The notes beneath the pieces are model-generated. The model was not told where the DNA came from. It did not search any database and saw nothing but the letters and a program-made list of their open reading frames with translations. Position numbers and translations under genes: made by a program. Below are positions 15,684 through 23,665 of a stretch of DNA of 64,000 bases, one piece after another. Source of the DNA: Cryobacterium glucosi (GTDB lineage Bacteria > Actinomycetota > Actinomycetes > Actinomycetales > Microbacteriaceae); assembly GCF_004402235.1 (NCBI RefSeq), contig NZ_SOFS01000031.1, positions 10,087-74,086 of the forward strand. Direction: 5' to 3'. The first letter of the stretch is position 1. Every line of letters starts with the position of its first letter.

Positions 15684-15854
15684 GGCAGCCTCGGCGAAGC
15701 ATCCACCACCAACGGGCAAGGCGCCGGTGAGGGAATCACGCCCGGAGCTGCTAGCTGGGTGACCATGGATCTGGCACCCGGACGCTACGAGGTGCTCTGC
15801 AACCTTCCCGGTCACTATCCCGCAGGAATGTACAGCGAGCTCACGGTTTCCTAG
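15684..15854 (+). pseudogene. Cupredoxin C-terminal fragment
   Basis: About 56 codons ending at the TAG at 15852-15854. The segment ITPGAASWVTMDLAPGRYEV, then LCNLPGHYPAGMYSELTV, has the Cys-x4-His-x4-Met copper ligands of type-1 blue copper proteins (sulfocyanin/plastocyanin-like). The N-terminal half, with signal peptide and first His ligand, is cut off exactly where the IS256 fragment begins, so the gene was truncated by that insertion or a rearrangement around it. Confidence 0.7.
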
Positions 15855-16002
15855 GCACACTGACGCGGCGTAGCGGTCAAGGGTGTCGACGTACGTGTAG
15901 GGCCTCATCCCGAACCTGTTTACCCCTCGGGGTGTGACGGTAGCTTGAATACATCGTGGCCAGGCATTGCCCGACCGGACGGAAATGAACAAGGAGGAAG
16001 AA

Positions 16003-16317
16003 ATGATGTGGGGAAATGGATACAACATGGGTGCGGCGGGGTGGGTGTGGCCGATTGGGCTGCTCCTACTCGTCGGCATTGTCTTACTGGTCATCTGGGC
16101 AGTCCGCGCCTCGGGCGGCGGAGCGAACCGGGGTCGGCGCGATGATTCGTCAGCCGATTCGCGTCCACGAGGACCGAGCGCCGCGCGTCAGGTTCTGGAC
16201 GAACGATTCGCCAAGGGTGAACTGAACGCCGAGGAATACCGCGAACGGTTGACGGTGCCACACCAGTCGAGTCCGTTGTCGTCGGAGCTTCGACATTTTG
16301 GTTACGGGGGTCAGTAG
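16003..16317 (+). CDS. SHOCT domain small membrane protein
   Basis: A 104-residue protein. The ATG at 16003 (or 16006) follows a textbook AAGGAGG box, and the protein starts MMWGNGYNMGAAGW. One TM helix spans residues 12-33 (VWPIGLLLLVGIVLLVIWAV). A polar linker precedes the SHOCT motif (VLDERFAKGELNAEEYRERL, residues 66-85), a short tail often used for oligomerisation. After the SHOCT motif the sequence VPHQSSPLSSELRHFGYGGQ is unlike the family and probably foreign DNA from the adjacent rearrangement, so the C-terminus is altered. It overlaps the minus-strand neighbour by 7 bases. Confidence 0.75.
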   Translation: MMWGNGYNMGAAGWVWPIGLLLLVGIVLLVIWAVRASGGGANRGRRDDSSADSRPRGPSAARQVLDERFAKGELNAEEYRERLTVPHQSSPLSSELRHFGYGGQ

Positions 16318-16520
16318 CCCAAGTCACTCCATTCGTCGGAGCCTCGCGCCCATGCGTCGTCGGCGAGGCGGATCAGTGTCCATGCATCGCCTGTGCCGAG
16401 GGTCTTCTCGACCCGCCTGAGAACAGTACCTCGCCGTGCTCGGAAGGGAAGGCCGGCGCCTCGGACCGCATACCTCCGGACAAGTGGAATGGCGAATGGT
16501 TCCCGCCGCATTTGCATCAT
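16311..16520 (-). CDS. Small protein after the Rhs tail, possible immunity remnant
   Basis: A 69-residue reading frame whose ATG overlaps the stop of the Rhs C-terminal tail (ATGA at 16517-16520). That is the usual position of an immunity gene for a polymorphic toxin. It is basic at the N-terminus and ends WTLIRLADDAWARGSDEWSDLG. It is shorter than most immunity proteins and runs into the SHOCT gene end, so it may be truncated. No family recognised. Confidence 0.4.
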   Translation of the reverse strand: MMQMRREPFAIPLVRRYAVRGAGLPFRARRGTVLRRVEKTLGTGDAWTLIRLADDAWARGSDEWSDLGY

Positions 16521-17238
16521 GGTTGCAGGTCCTTGACATAGTTCGTATAGCCATTGAGTAACCGCTGCTCGAGTTCGTAAAACTGACTAGGTGTGGCTCC
16601 GGCAGGCGCTCCGATATCAACGATTCGCGTGCCTGCTCTCATTTCGCTACTGATAAAAGCCTTGTTGAAGAAGAGATCTATCGTTTCATTCCGCAAGGGA
16701 ACCCAAGAGGGCGTCCCCGCGTACGTTCTCGCGCCGATCTGCTCAGCATATGGAACTACTCGCGCCATGCCTCGACCTATCACCAGCGTTTCGTTCGAAA
16801 CCTGAACGGCGGCGCTGCCCGCACCGCCACCGGCTGCGGAAGCACCCCCGGACACCACGGCTGTGACTACACCACCGGCTACAGCGCCGCCGACGTACGA
16901 TCCATCTTTGTTGAATGTGCAATTGAGGCCTGTGCCGAAAATACTGTCGCTCGCGCTGCGGGCCATATCGGTGAGCCCGAAGGAGGCGCCGTCCCCGAAT
17001 CCGACGATGAAGCTGGTGACGTTGGCACCGGGCCCGTGGAGGAGGCTGCCTGCGAGCCAGTCGAGTCCGTTGTCGATTGTCCAGAGCCCGTACGGGTCGG
17101 TCGCGAGAAGGGGGTTGTTGGATGCGTAGGCGTACGGCTGGTGGGTAATGGAAAGGGCGGGGTCCACGGTGAGGAACTGCCCGGTGGCTGGGTCGTAGTC
17201 GCGGGCGCGGAGATACACGAGCCCGGTGTCGGGGTCGG
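16517..17238 (-). pseudogene. Rhs core end plus polymorphic toxin-like tail, 5' cut
   Basis: The frame opens at the junction at 17238 with SDPDTGLVYLRARDYDPATG, then QFLTVDPALSITHQPYAYAS and NNPLLATDPYG. This is the conserved end of the Rhs repeat-associated core. After this processing point about 190 residues form a variable tail (Gly/Ala-rich membrane-like stretch, then IGARTYAGTPSWVPLRNETI, MRAGTRIVDIGAP and FYELEQRLLNGYTNY), the kind of C-terminal toxin module carried by Rhs proteins. Toxin chemistry is unknown. All upstream Rhs repeats are missing on this strand; they resume on the opposite strand at 17239. Confidence 0.8.
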
Positions 17239-17355
17239 ACGTACGACGCGCTCGGGGACCCCCTCTCGGTGACGGATCCGCTTAAGCGGACCGCGACAGC
17301 AACATTTGATGCGACCGGTAATCGGTTGACCGCAACCAGCCCTACCGGGCGGAAG
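17239..17355 (+). pseudogene. Rhs YD-repeat fragment in inverted orientation
   Basis: The plus-strand frame reads YDALGDPLSVTDPLKRTATA, then TFDATGNRLTATSPTG. These are two typical Rhs YD repeats. They start exactly where the minus-strand Rhs C-terminus ends, and run into the IstB sequence near 17360. This shows that an Rhs gene was broken and one side inverted. Confidence 0.75.
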
Positions 17356-18150
17356 CCCAGCATCACCACGACCCTCCGACGAAGGCGAGGCCTCACTGAA
17401 GAGGCAGCCAACGCAGCGATCGACCAAGCCTGCCGCAGGCTCCGCCTTCCAACAATCCGCGCTGTCGTCGATGAAGCCACCACAGCAGCACAGAAGGAAC
17501 AGCTGAGCTATCAAGGGTTCCTCGCAGAACTGCTGCTGGCCGAGTGCGACGACCGCGATCGCCGCTCATCGGTTCGACGAGTCAAAGCCGCAGGCTTCCC
17601 GAGAGACAAATGGCTCGGAGATTTCGACTTCGACGCCAACCCGAACATCAATTCCGCCACCATCAACACGTTAGCCACCGGGGATTGGATCCGCCGCGGG
17701 CAACCGCTCTGCCTCATCGGTGACTCAGGCACCGGCAAAAGCCACCTCCTCATCGGCCTCGGCACCGCCGCTGCCGAGAAAGGATTCAGGGTCAAATACA
17801 CGCTCGCCACACGCCTCGTAAACGAACTCGTCGAAGCCGCCGACGAGAAGAATCTCGCCAGGACCATCGCCCGCTACGGCCGCGTGGACCTGCTGATGAT
17901 CGATGAACTTGGTTACATGGAACTCGACCGGCGCGGCGCCGAACTCCTCTTCCAAGTCCTCACCGAGCGGGAAGAAAACAACTCGATCGCGATCGCGTCC
18001 AACGAGTCTTTCTCAGGCTGGACAAAGACCTTCACCGACCCCAGGCTCTGCGCCGCGATCGTTGACCGGCTGACCTTCAACGGCACCATCATTGAAACCG
18101 GCACCGACTCCTACCGACTCGCTCACACCCGCGCCGAACACATCACCTGA
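17269..18150 (+). CDS. istB: IS21-family helper ATPase IstB
   Basis: The IstB part begins near 17362 (ITTTLRRRRGLTEEAANAAI) and runs about 262 residues. An in-frame GTG at 17269 lies inside the Rhs remnant, so the native start may have been lost or replaced. Domains: an N-terminal helical region; a Walker A (LIGDSGTGKSHLLIGLG); a Walker B (RVDLLMIDELGYM); sensor region LTEREENNSIAIASNESFSGW; and the closing AAIVDRLTFNGTIIE. IstB assists the IstA transposase, which is absent here. Right-end-like repeats lie at 18529-18574. Confidence 0.88.
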   Translation: MTDPLKRTATATFDATGNRLTATSPTGRKPSITTTLRRRRGLTEEAANAAIDQACRRLRLPTIRAVVDEATTAAQKEQLSYQGFLAELLLAECDDRDRRSSVRRVKAAGFPRDKWLGDFDFDANPNINSATINTLATGDWIRRGQPLCLIGDSGTGKSHLLIGLGTAAAEKGFRVKYTLATRLVNELVEAADEKNLARTIARYGRVDLLMIDELGYMELDRRGAELLFQVLTEREENNSIAIASNESFSGWTKTFTDPRLCAAIVDRLTFNGTIIETGTDSYRLAHTRAEHIT

Positions 18151-18166
18151 TCAGCCGAGGTGGAAG

Positions 18167-18457
18167 CTACTTCACCTCTTCGAAGTGCTCGACAGCGGGG
18201 AACGGGTCGTAGAAACGGTGTAGTAACTCTTTCCAGGTCTTGTACTCCTCTGACGTTCGGAACCCGGACGTATGAGCTTCCAGAGAGTCCCACTCCACGA
18301 GGAGCAAGTAGAGGTTGGGCGATTCCATCGATCGGGATAAGGAAAGGCACCGAAACCCGGGTTGCTTGCTGATGAGGGAACGCGCTTGCGCGAACGCCAC
18401 CTCGAATTCCGATTCGTAACCCGAACGAACAGGAAGAATCGCGTGCTCAAGAATCAT
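18167..18457 (-). CDS. Antibiotic biosynthesis monooxygenase (ABM) domain protein
   Basis: A 96-residue single-domain ABM protein. It opens MILEHAILPVRSGYESEFEV, with LISKQPGFRCLSLSRSMESP, NLYLLLVEWDSLEAH (the conserved W-x-S motif) and FRTSEEYKTWKELLHRFYDP. Such ferredoxin-like dimers act as haem-degrading or small monooxygenases. It lies on the opposite strand between istB and IS21-type terminal repeats, so it may be a passenger inside the element. It is apparently intact. No operon partner. Confidence 0.88.
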   Translation of the reverse strand: MILEHAILPVRSGYESEFEVAFAQARSLISKQPGFRCLSLSRSMESPNLYLLLVEWDSLEAHTSGFRTSEEYKTWKELLHRFYDPFPAVEHFEEVK

Positions 18458-18528
18458 GCACCCAGCCTTTCACACTCTCCTGAGCCGACCCGGGACGCAG
18501 CACTAACCCTCCCAACTGATCCACATCG

Positions 18529-18574
18529 ATGGGTACCGCTTAGATCGCCCTCATGGGTCCCGCTTGTGTTGACA
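18529..18574. repeat. IS21-type right-end repeats
   Basis: ATGGGTACCGCTT (18529-18541) recurs as ATGGGTCCCGCTT (18553-18565), a 24-base period, and is followed by TGTTGACA ending at 18574. Multiple short terminal repeats at such spacing are a hallmark of IS21 ends. The element would therefore run from somewhere near 17360 to 18574. Confidence 0.55.
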
Positions 18575-18600
18575 TAGCCAACTGACTATGGCAGCCTCAG

Positions 18601-18828
18601 GGGGCTTTTGCTGAGTTCGAGCGGTCTCTGATTCGCGAACGTCAGCGTGAGGGTATTGCCCTGGCGAAGAGGCGTGGTGTGTACCGGGGACGCGCGCCTT
18701 CTCTGGATGCGGCCCGGGCTGCGGAGTTGCGTGAGAAGGCGGCCGACGGCGTGCCGAAGGCTGCTCTGGCTCGAGACTTTGGTATCAGCCGGGAAACTGT
18801 TTACGCGTATCTCCGCGCTGAGGTTTGA
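18601..18828 (+). pseudogene. Serine resolvase C-terminal fragment
   Basis: Seventy-five codons plus stop (GAFAEFERSLIRERQREGIA ... DFGISRETVYAYLRAEV) nearly identical to residues 110-185 of the resolvase at 7915. The catalytic serine domain is gone, and the break is close to the IS21 end at 18574. A membrane-protein gene on the minus strand follows in the same position as after the intact copy. Confidence 0.9.
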
Positions 18829-18839
18829 AAGACTTTCCG

Positions 18840-19865
18840 CTAACGGACGAGGCCGTTGGCGGTGGGGGTGGACGTGACATCATCTGTTGGAAGAAGTTCT
18901 GTGTGCTCACGCGCGTATTTGCGTGCCCGGTATATTCGTCGACCGAACAGAGGGAAGAAAGCCAGCAGCACGACGAGGAGCGCGATAATTAGCCCGATCG
19001 AAAAGTCCGATCGGGTTCCCGCCACGAGGGACTGTGCCTGCTGGATTCCGAGTCCGACATAGAGCAGCGTGATGTAAGCGAGTTGGAAGGGAAAGACAAT
19101 CGAAATCAGCACCGCGTATTTGGCCGCAGCGACCTGCTCGTCGTGATCGAGCTCTAGTTGCTTGCCGCGTAGCACTACCTTGCCCATCTTTCTCAATCTT
19201 CCAAGGTCCCGGCTGACGCTTTCGCGAAGACGGCGATTTAGTGGCAGCGTCACGAGTATGCAGGCAAGGGCCGCGGCGAAGAACGCAGATTCTGCCGCGA
19301 AGGTCAGCTGCACGCCGATTTCCGAGATGGCGGACGTGCTCCCACGGGCGAGAACAATGAACAGCACGAGAGCGAGTACGAGTGTGGCTACAAAGGTGAT
19401 GGCAACGATGGTGATCTTGCGCACGATCTCCCTTCGGCTGATCGGAACCCAGGGTCGTTCGACGAGGGGACGTGCTTCTTCGTGTCGGAGGAGCGTTTGT
19501 CCCACGAGCAATGCGACCGCGGTGAGCGCGACCCCGGCTCCGATGAAGACGATCGGCAGCCAAGCAGGCGCGTGGGTGAGGAGCGCATAGAGAATGATCG
19601 CGACCGCTCCGAGTGCCTCGAGTCCGAGCACTATCCCGAACCACCATCTGAAATACCGTCGACTCTCGCCCGTTTTCTTCACATCCCAATATGACGTGAT
19701 TGAACCCAGGATGAGTGGGCCGTAGATGAAAACACAGAGCGCGCCGATCGCCAGTAACAGCAGGCCGCTCGAATCTGTTGGCGCTTGGACGAGGATCAGG
19801 AAGGTGCCGCCGATAATGAGGCCGGTTGCCACGAGCACCGACAAAATGTATGCGAGTACTTTCAT
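18840..19865 (-). CDS. Multi-pass hypothetical membrane protein
   Basis: A 341-residue protein from the ATG at 19865 (GAAAGG 8 bases upstream; MKVLAYILSVLVATGLIIGG). About eight hydrophobic helices are visible, for example residues 5-27, 32-55, 75-100, 103-125, 155-180, 195-222, 262-285 and 297-322. Basic loops (RRLRESVSRDLGRLRKMG) are probably cytoplasmic. The C-terminus is polar. No transporter motif recognised. It is convergent with a truncated resolvase. Confidence 0.7.
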   Translation of the reverse strand: MKVLAYILSVLVATGLIIGGTFLILVQAPTDSSGLLLLAIGALCVFIYGPLILGSITSYWDVKKTGESRRYFRWWFGIVLGLEALGAVAIILYALLTHAPAWLPIVFIGAGVALTAVALLVGQTLLRHEEARPLVERPWVPISRREIVRKITIVAITFVATLVLALVLFIVLARGSTSAISEIGVQLTFAAESAFFAAALACILVTLPLNRRLRESVSRDLGRLRKMGKVVLRGKQLELDHDEQVAAAKYAVLISIVFPFQLAYITLLYVGLGIQQAQSLVAGTRSDFSIGLIIALLVVLLAFFPLFGRRIYRARKYAREHTELLPTDDVTSTPTANGLVR

Positions 19866-20211
19866 GGTTGTAAGCCTTTCGGGTCGGATCGTGATACTCA
19901 CACTCAGCAGCCTCGTAGTCAACCCGAAAATTGGGCCGCTCGAAAAATGTTGAATTCCATCAATTTCGCCAAACGAGCACCGTTGTCTCAGTTTTTTACT
20001 TGGCCCACTTCACGCGCAGAAGGTTCTACCTCAGCAGCTCACACCTCTCGACTTGTCGGGGGATCGGCCGCCGCTCAGTCGTGGGTTAGTCGTCGCTGTA
20101 CGGAATTCTGGTGGCCAGCCCATTCTGCCGGGGCCAGCAAACGCGCGCACCAAGGTGCGAAGTTCCTCACCGTGACCGAAACCGACCGGGGGTTGTCTTC
20201 CCTATCGCGTT
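19866..20211. other. Intergenic, no gene seen
   Basis: 346 bases between the membrane-protein start and the end of the sigma-factor gene. The part nearest the membrane gene is AT-richer and should hold its promoter. No coding potential, IS end or clear hairpin was recognised. Confidence 0.5.
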
Positions 20212-21186
20212 TTAGTCGTAGAGGTATTGTTCGAGTCGGGGTACGCGCAGGAGTGCGAGGGCGCGTTTTTCGATTTGTCTGACGCGTTCCCGGGTGACGC
20301 CCTGGACGGCTGCGACCTGTTCGAGGGTGTGCGGCTCGTCGCCGTCGAGTCCGAACCGGGCGGTCAAGATGGCCTGTTCCCGGGACGGCAGTCGGTGAAG
20401 GTGGAAGGAGATATCGGCCCGGCGGAGGGTCAGGGTCGCGTATTCCTCGGGCTCGGGCAGGTCGCCGTCTTGGATGAGTTCGGAGATGTCCCCAACACCA
20501 TCACCGATCGGCATGTCCAGAGAGATGGGTTCGCGGTCGTAGCTGAGTAACCTGGACACGTCCTTGGCCGGGAGAAGGCTGGCAGCTGCCAGTTCCTCGA
20601 TGGTTGGTTCCCGATCGAGGGAAATCATAAGGTCGCGGCGGATTAGCTTGATCTTGTTGAGCTTTTCCGCGGTGTGCACGGGGATGCGGATCATGCGGGA
20701 CTTGTCGGCTATGCCGCGGTGGATTGCTTGGCGGATCCACCAGGTGGCGTAGGTGGAGAACTTGTAGCCGGTCGTGAAGTCGTACTTTTCTACCGCGCGG
20801 ACGAGGCCGATGTTGCCGTCCTGGACGAGGTCCATGATCGGCACCCCGCGGCCGGAGTAGTGTTTGGCGATGCTGACGACGAGGCGGAGGTTGGCTTCGA
20901 TGAAGTGGTTCTTCGCCCGGCCGCCGTCGTGGGCGAGCCAGGCGAGTTCCCGGGAAAGCTCGTGGTCGTCGACCCCGTGCGCGAGTTTTTCGGCGGCGAA
21001 CAGTCCGACTTCGATCTGCTTGGCGAGGTTGACTTCGTCCTCGGCGCTGAGGAGGGGGCCTTTGCCGATGCGGCGCAGATAGTCACCGAAAGTATCTGTG
21101 GCCTCGCGCGTATAGCGCCCGGCGACCGCCGGGCGAACAAGCGAGACTGGGGAGGTGGTTGTCGGGGCTTGGGTTTCGGCGCTCAT
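20212..21186 (-). CDS. Group-2 sigma-70 factor
   Basis: A 324-residue sigma factor from the ATG at 21186. It lacks the long acidic 1.1 region. Region 1.2 is DTFGDYLRRIGKGPLLSAED. Region 2 is residues 105-175 (LRLVVSIAKHYSGRGVPIMD, LVQDGNIGLVRAVEKYDF, then KFSTYATWWIRQAI). Region 3 follows, and region 4 is residues 255-318 (TLEQVAAVQGVTRERVRQIE). This is a non-essential housekeeping-like (HrdA/SigB-type actinobacterial) factor that reads sigma-A-like promoters, often in stationary phase or stress. It overlaps the upstream small gene by ATGA. Confidence 0.92.
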   Translation of the reverse strand: MSAETQAPTTTSPVSLVRPAVAGRYTREATDTFGDYLRRIGKGPLLSAEDEVNLAKQIEVGLFAAEKLAHGVDDHELSRELAWLAHDGGRAKNHFIEANLRLVVSIAKHYSGRGVPIMDLVQDGNIGLVRAVEKYDFTTGYKFSTYATWWIRQAIHRGIADKSRMIRIPVHTAEKLNKIKLIRRDLMISLDREPTIEELAAASLLPAKDVSRLLSYDREPISLDMPIGDGVGDISELIQDGDLPEPEEYATLTLRRADISFHLHRLPSREQAILTARFGLDGDEPHTLEQVAAVQGVTRERVRQIEKRALALLRVPRLEQYLYD

Positions 21187-21425
21187 TTCGTTGCCGCCCC
21201 GGCGATACTCTCCACCGCTCGGGCCAGGGTGGACATGGCACAGCATTCTAGAGGCCTGATGAGACTCGTCGCCTCGAAGGTATCTCCGACGTGTTGAATG
21301 TAGCCGAGGAGAACAGAGGCCGGCTCATCCCCGTCTCGCTGACCTCGTACTTGCCAGGTCGTCGCGGAAACGGCGACTAAGCTAACGCTATCGGGCTGAC
21401 GTGAAGCTAGGACATGTTCGGGCAT
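21183..21425 (-). CDS. Small conserved protein coupled to the sigma factor
   Basis: An 80-residue protein. The ATG at 21425 has a GGAGG box 5 bases upstream. Residues 5-60 (VSLVAVSATTWQVRG, then SVLLGYIQHVGDTFEATSL) form a small alternating-strand domain known from short actinobacterial hypotheticals. Its stop overlaps the sigma-factor start (ATGA), so both are made from one message and it may modulate that sigma factor; that is inference from position. Confidence 0.6.
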   Translation of the reverse strand: MPEHVLASRQPDSVSLVAVSATTWQVRGQRDGDEPASVLLGYIQHVGDTFEATSLIRPLECCAMSTLARAVESIAGAATK

Positions 21426-21923
21426 GAACGCCTCCAAATCACAATGGGAGGTTCAGTACACATGCTGAAAAGAGAACTCTCAAGAGGGTTGACGTACCCC
21501 TGCGCACCCCTGTATGGGGGCGTCCAACCGTCGCTACGTCAAGTCGCGATGAGTTGGAAAGAAACCTCTCGTTGGTCAGCCGTAAGGTCGTCTGGGACCG
21601 ACGGCCTCGGCAAAAACGACATGCTCCTCGAACGGTGCAGGTCCTACGAACCTGCTGACATTTGGGCGATGAAAGCGTACCGACGCACGGTTTCGGATGG
21701 AGTGTTTAGACCTTGATGCATGCAGGGTCGTGATGATGTTCAGCGTCAGTTGTTTGATACTGGGGCGTACGCGAAATTCGCACGCAGAAGAAAGCTACTG
21801 ATGGAGAGAGCCTGCACTCACGAGAGGGCCAGTGGCCGCCTCACATCGGTGCAACACGCCCATCAGGGCCGGGGTTACACCACGCTATTGGACGCAACCG
21901 GCCACGCGCGGCGGCGCGACCCT
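21426..21923. other. Gene-poor gap with a possible IS1182 start
   Basis: 498 bases with short overlapping frames only. A plus-strand frame from 21720 begins MQGRDDVQRQLFDTGA, which resembles the first residues of IS1182-type transposases, then loses similarity after about 15 codons. The rest shows no recognised gene. Confidence 0.3.
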
Positions 21924-22373
21924 CTAGTCGAGCTGGGGCCACTCTTCTTTGTGACTGAATCCCCTTGAGTTGTCGACCATTTTTAAGTAGGTCGGCGCCA
22001 GTGCCCACAGCGCGACGTTCACAATAATAGGCACCGGGGATATCGCGGCGAACAGTTTTCGCCCCCGGTCGGCCTCCGCGCCAGCAAGCAGAGTCGACGT
22101 TCCGCGCAGCTGAATACCCTGAAGCTTCGTGACGTCTTTTTCTTGGGTGGAAATAGTCGCGGCGACGGTGGGATTGGCCAGCATCAGGCGCCCATGGGCC
22201 GTGTTCGGGCTCGTGACAAACAGCAGCCTCCGCCCGGGCAGGTCAAACGAGTAGAACACACTCGCCGCCCACACCGCGTTTTCGGCGCTGGCGGCGAGCG
22301 ACACCACGTGGTGGCCGGCGATATACCGGTCGATCGCCGCGGTGAACGCGGGCGATATGGTTCCGGCGGCCAT
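21924..22373 (-). CDS. Pyridoxamine 5'-phosphate oxidase-like protein (YhbP type)
   Basis: A 149-residue split-barrel flavin-binding-fold protein. It contains HHVVSLAASAENAVWAASVF, RRLLFVTSPNTAHGRLMLAN and PTVAATISTQEKDVTKLQGI, the order of the PNPOx-like YhbP/UPF0306 group. It is the last gene of the ubiD-ubiX-DUF554 operon, 3 bases after the DUF554 stop. A flavin-related role beside a prenyl-FMN system is an attractive guess, but cofactor binding cannot be proved from sequence. No signal peptide. Confidence 0.82.
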   Translation of the reverse strand: MAAGTISPAFTAAIDRYIAGHHVVSLAASAENAVWAASVFYSFDLPGRRLLFVTSPNTAHGRLMLANPTVAATISTQEKDVTKLQGIQLRGTSTLLAGAEADRGRKLFAAISPVPIIVNVALWALAPTYLKMVDNSRGFSHKEEWPQLD

Positions 22374-22376
22374 GGT

Positions 22377-23087
22377 TTAGAAGACCAAAGACCAGAGCGT
22401 GGTCACCGGAATAACGAAGATCAGCGCCGGCAGCATATTCGCAATCGGGAAGTTTTTCAGGCCGCAGATTCGGAAACCTGTTGCCAGCATCAGAACTCCA
22501 CCCACGGCGGAGAAGTTGGCCTCTGCGCCACCGCTCATCAGCGGCTCAATGAACACGGCGCCGAGCTCAATCAGAACCATGATGACGATCTGCGGCACCG
22601 CGACCACTCCGACCGCGTAGCCCAGGGTGGTGGCAAAGATTGCAGAAGTCAGAAGGTCGAGCGCGGCCTTGGCGATCAGAATCGACGGGTCGCCGGTCAT
22701 GCTTTCGTGCAGAGCGCCAAAGATTCCGGTTCCGCTCGCACAGAAGAGCACCACAATGGCCACGTACTTCTCGAGGAATTCTTCATGGGTGATGTTGCCG
22801 GGTATCGGCACAACCCGTCCGATGAAGCGGTTTAGCGCCGATGCGGCCACGCCGATGACCTTCTCGACGTAGGCCAGCTCCCCTACCACGCAGCCGAGGA
22901 GAACCGAGATAACCATCACGCCGATGGTATCGACCTTGACGATCATCACCACGCCCATGGCCATCGAAGCCACACCGAAGATTGCGGGCAGGCCGACTTT
23001 CAGTCGTGTGGGCATACGACCGCCGAGGGCCGCACCTCCAAAGCCGCCGACCAGCACGGCTACGGAGTTGATAATAGCGCCTATCAT
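22377..23087 (-). CDS. DUF554 family membrane protein
   Basis: A 236-residue protein with about seven hydrophobic helices and Gly-rich TM starts. It opens MIGAIINSVAVLVGGFGGAA; other marks are GVASMAMGVVMIVKVDTIGV, VIVLFCASGTGIFGALHESM and FSAVGGVLMLATGFRICGL, the last ending before the C-terminal helix (NMLPALIFVIPVTTLW). This is the DUF554 (YdfK-like) transporter-like family. Its ATG overlaps the ubiX stop. In this operon it may export or import the aromatic acid or product of the decarboxylase; the substrate is unknown. Confidence 0.85.
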   Translation of the reverse strand: MIGAIINSVAVLVGGFGGAALGGRMPTRLKVGLPAIFGVASMAMGVVMIVKVDTIGVMVISVLLGCVVGELAYVEKVIGVAASALNRFIGRVVPIPGNITHEEFLEKYVAIVVLFCASGTGIFGALHESMTGDPSILIAKAALDLLTSAIFATTLGYAVGVVAVPQIVIMVLIELGAVFIEPLMSGGAEANFSAVGGVLMLATGFRICGLKNFPIANMLPALIFVIPVTTLWSLVF

Positions 23088-23665
23088 TGGACCTTCTTTG
23101 ATTCGGCTCCCCAGCGGGGGAAGGTGTCGATGTGGATGTCAAACAGGTCGAGAACCCGACCTACGGTCTGGTCAACGATGTCGATCGACGACGTCGGTCT
23201 GATGTAAAAGGCGGGGACCGGCGGGAAGATGATCCCGCCGGCCTCGGTCACAGCCGTCATGTTGCGCAGGTGCACCAGTGACAATGGGGTTTCCCGCGCG
23301 AGTAGCACCAGGCGGCGACGTTCCTTGAGGATGACGTCGGCCGCCCGCGAGACCAGCGATGCGCTGACGCCGGTGGCTATCTCGGCCAGAGTGCGCATCG
23401 AGCAGGGCGCTATGACCATGCCGTCAGTGACGAAAGAACCCGAGGAGATCGACGCTGCGATGTCGGAGGGCTTGTGCACAAAATCGGCAAGGCCCTCCAA
23501 CTCGTGTTTGGACAGCACCGTTTCGTACTCCCGGGTGATCTGCCCGGAAGGTGATATGACGAGATGGGTTTCGACGTCCTGTCCGCGCAGCACGTCAAGC
23601 ATCCGAACGCCATAGGCGATTCCGCTAGCACCGGTGATGCCGACAATCAGGCGCTTGCGCGCCAC
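23084..23665 (-). CDS. ubiX: Flavin prenyltransferase UbiX
   Basis: A 193-residue UbiX. The FMN loop GITGASGIAYGVRML comes first, then SSGSFVTDGMVIAPCSMRTL and EIATGVSASLVSRAADVILK, with the prenyl-phosphate-binding ERRRLVLLARETPLSLVHLR. It attaches dimethylallyl phosphate to FMN to make prenyl-FMN, the cofactor of UbiD. The GTG start directly follows the ubiD stop (TAGGTG). Length is exactly that of the family. It supplies cofactor to the decarboxylase encoded upstream in the same operon. Confidence 0.95.
   Translation of the reverse strand: MARKRLIVGITGASGIAYGVRMLDVLRGQDVETHLVISPSGQITREYETVLSKHELEGLADFVHKPSDIAASISSGSFVTDGMVIAPCSMRTLAEIATGVSASLVSRAADVILKERRRLVLLARETPLSLVHLRNMTAVTEAGGIIFPPVPAFYIRPTSSIDIVDQTVGRVLDLFDIHIDTFPRWGAESKKVQ

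Noticed and set aside
21414-21716. 100-codon plus-strand frame after the sigma-coupled gene
   Set aside because: No family resemblance, a composition unlike its neighbours, and no ribosome site.
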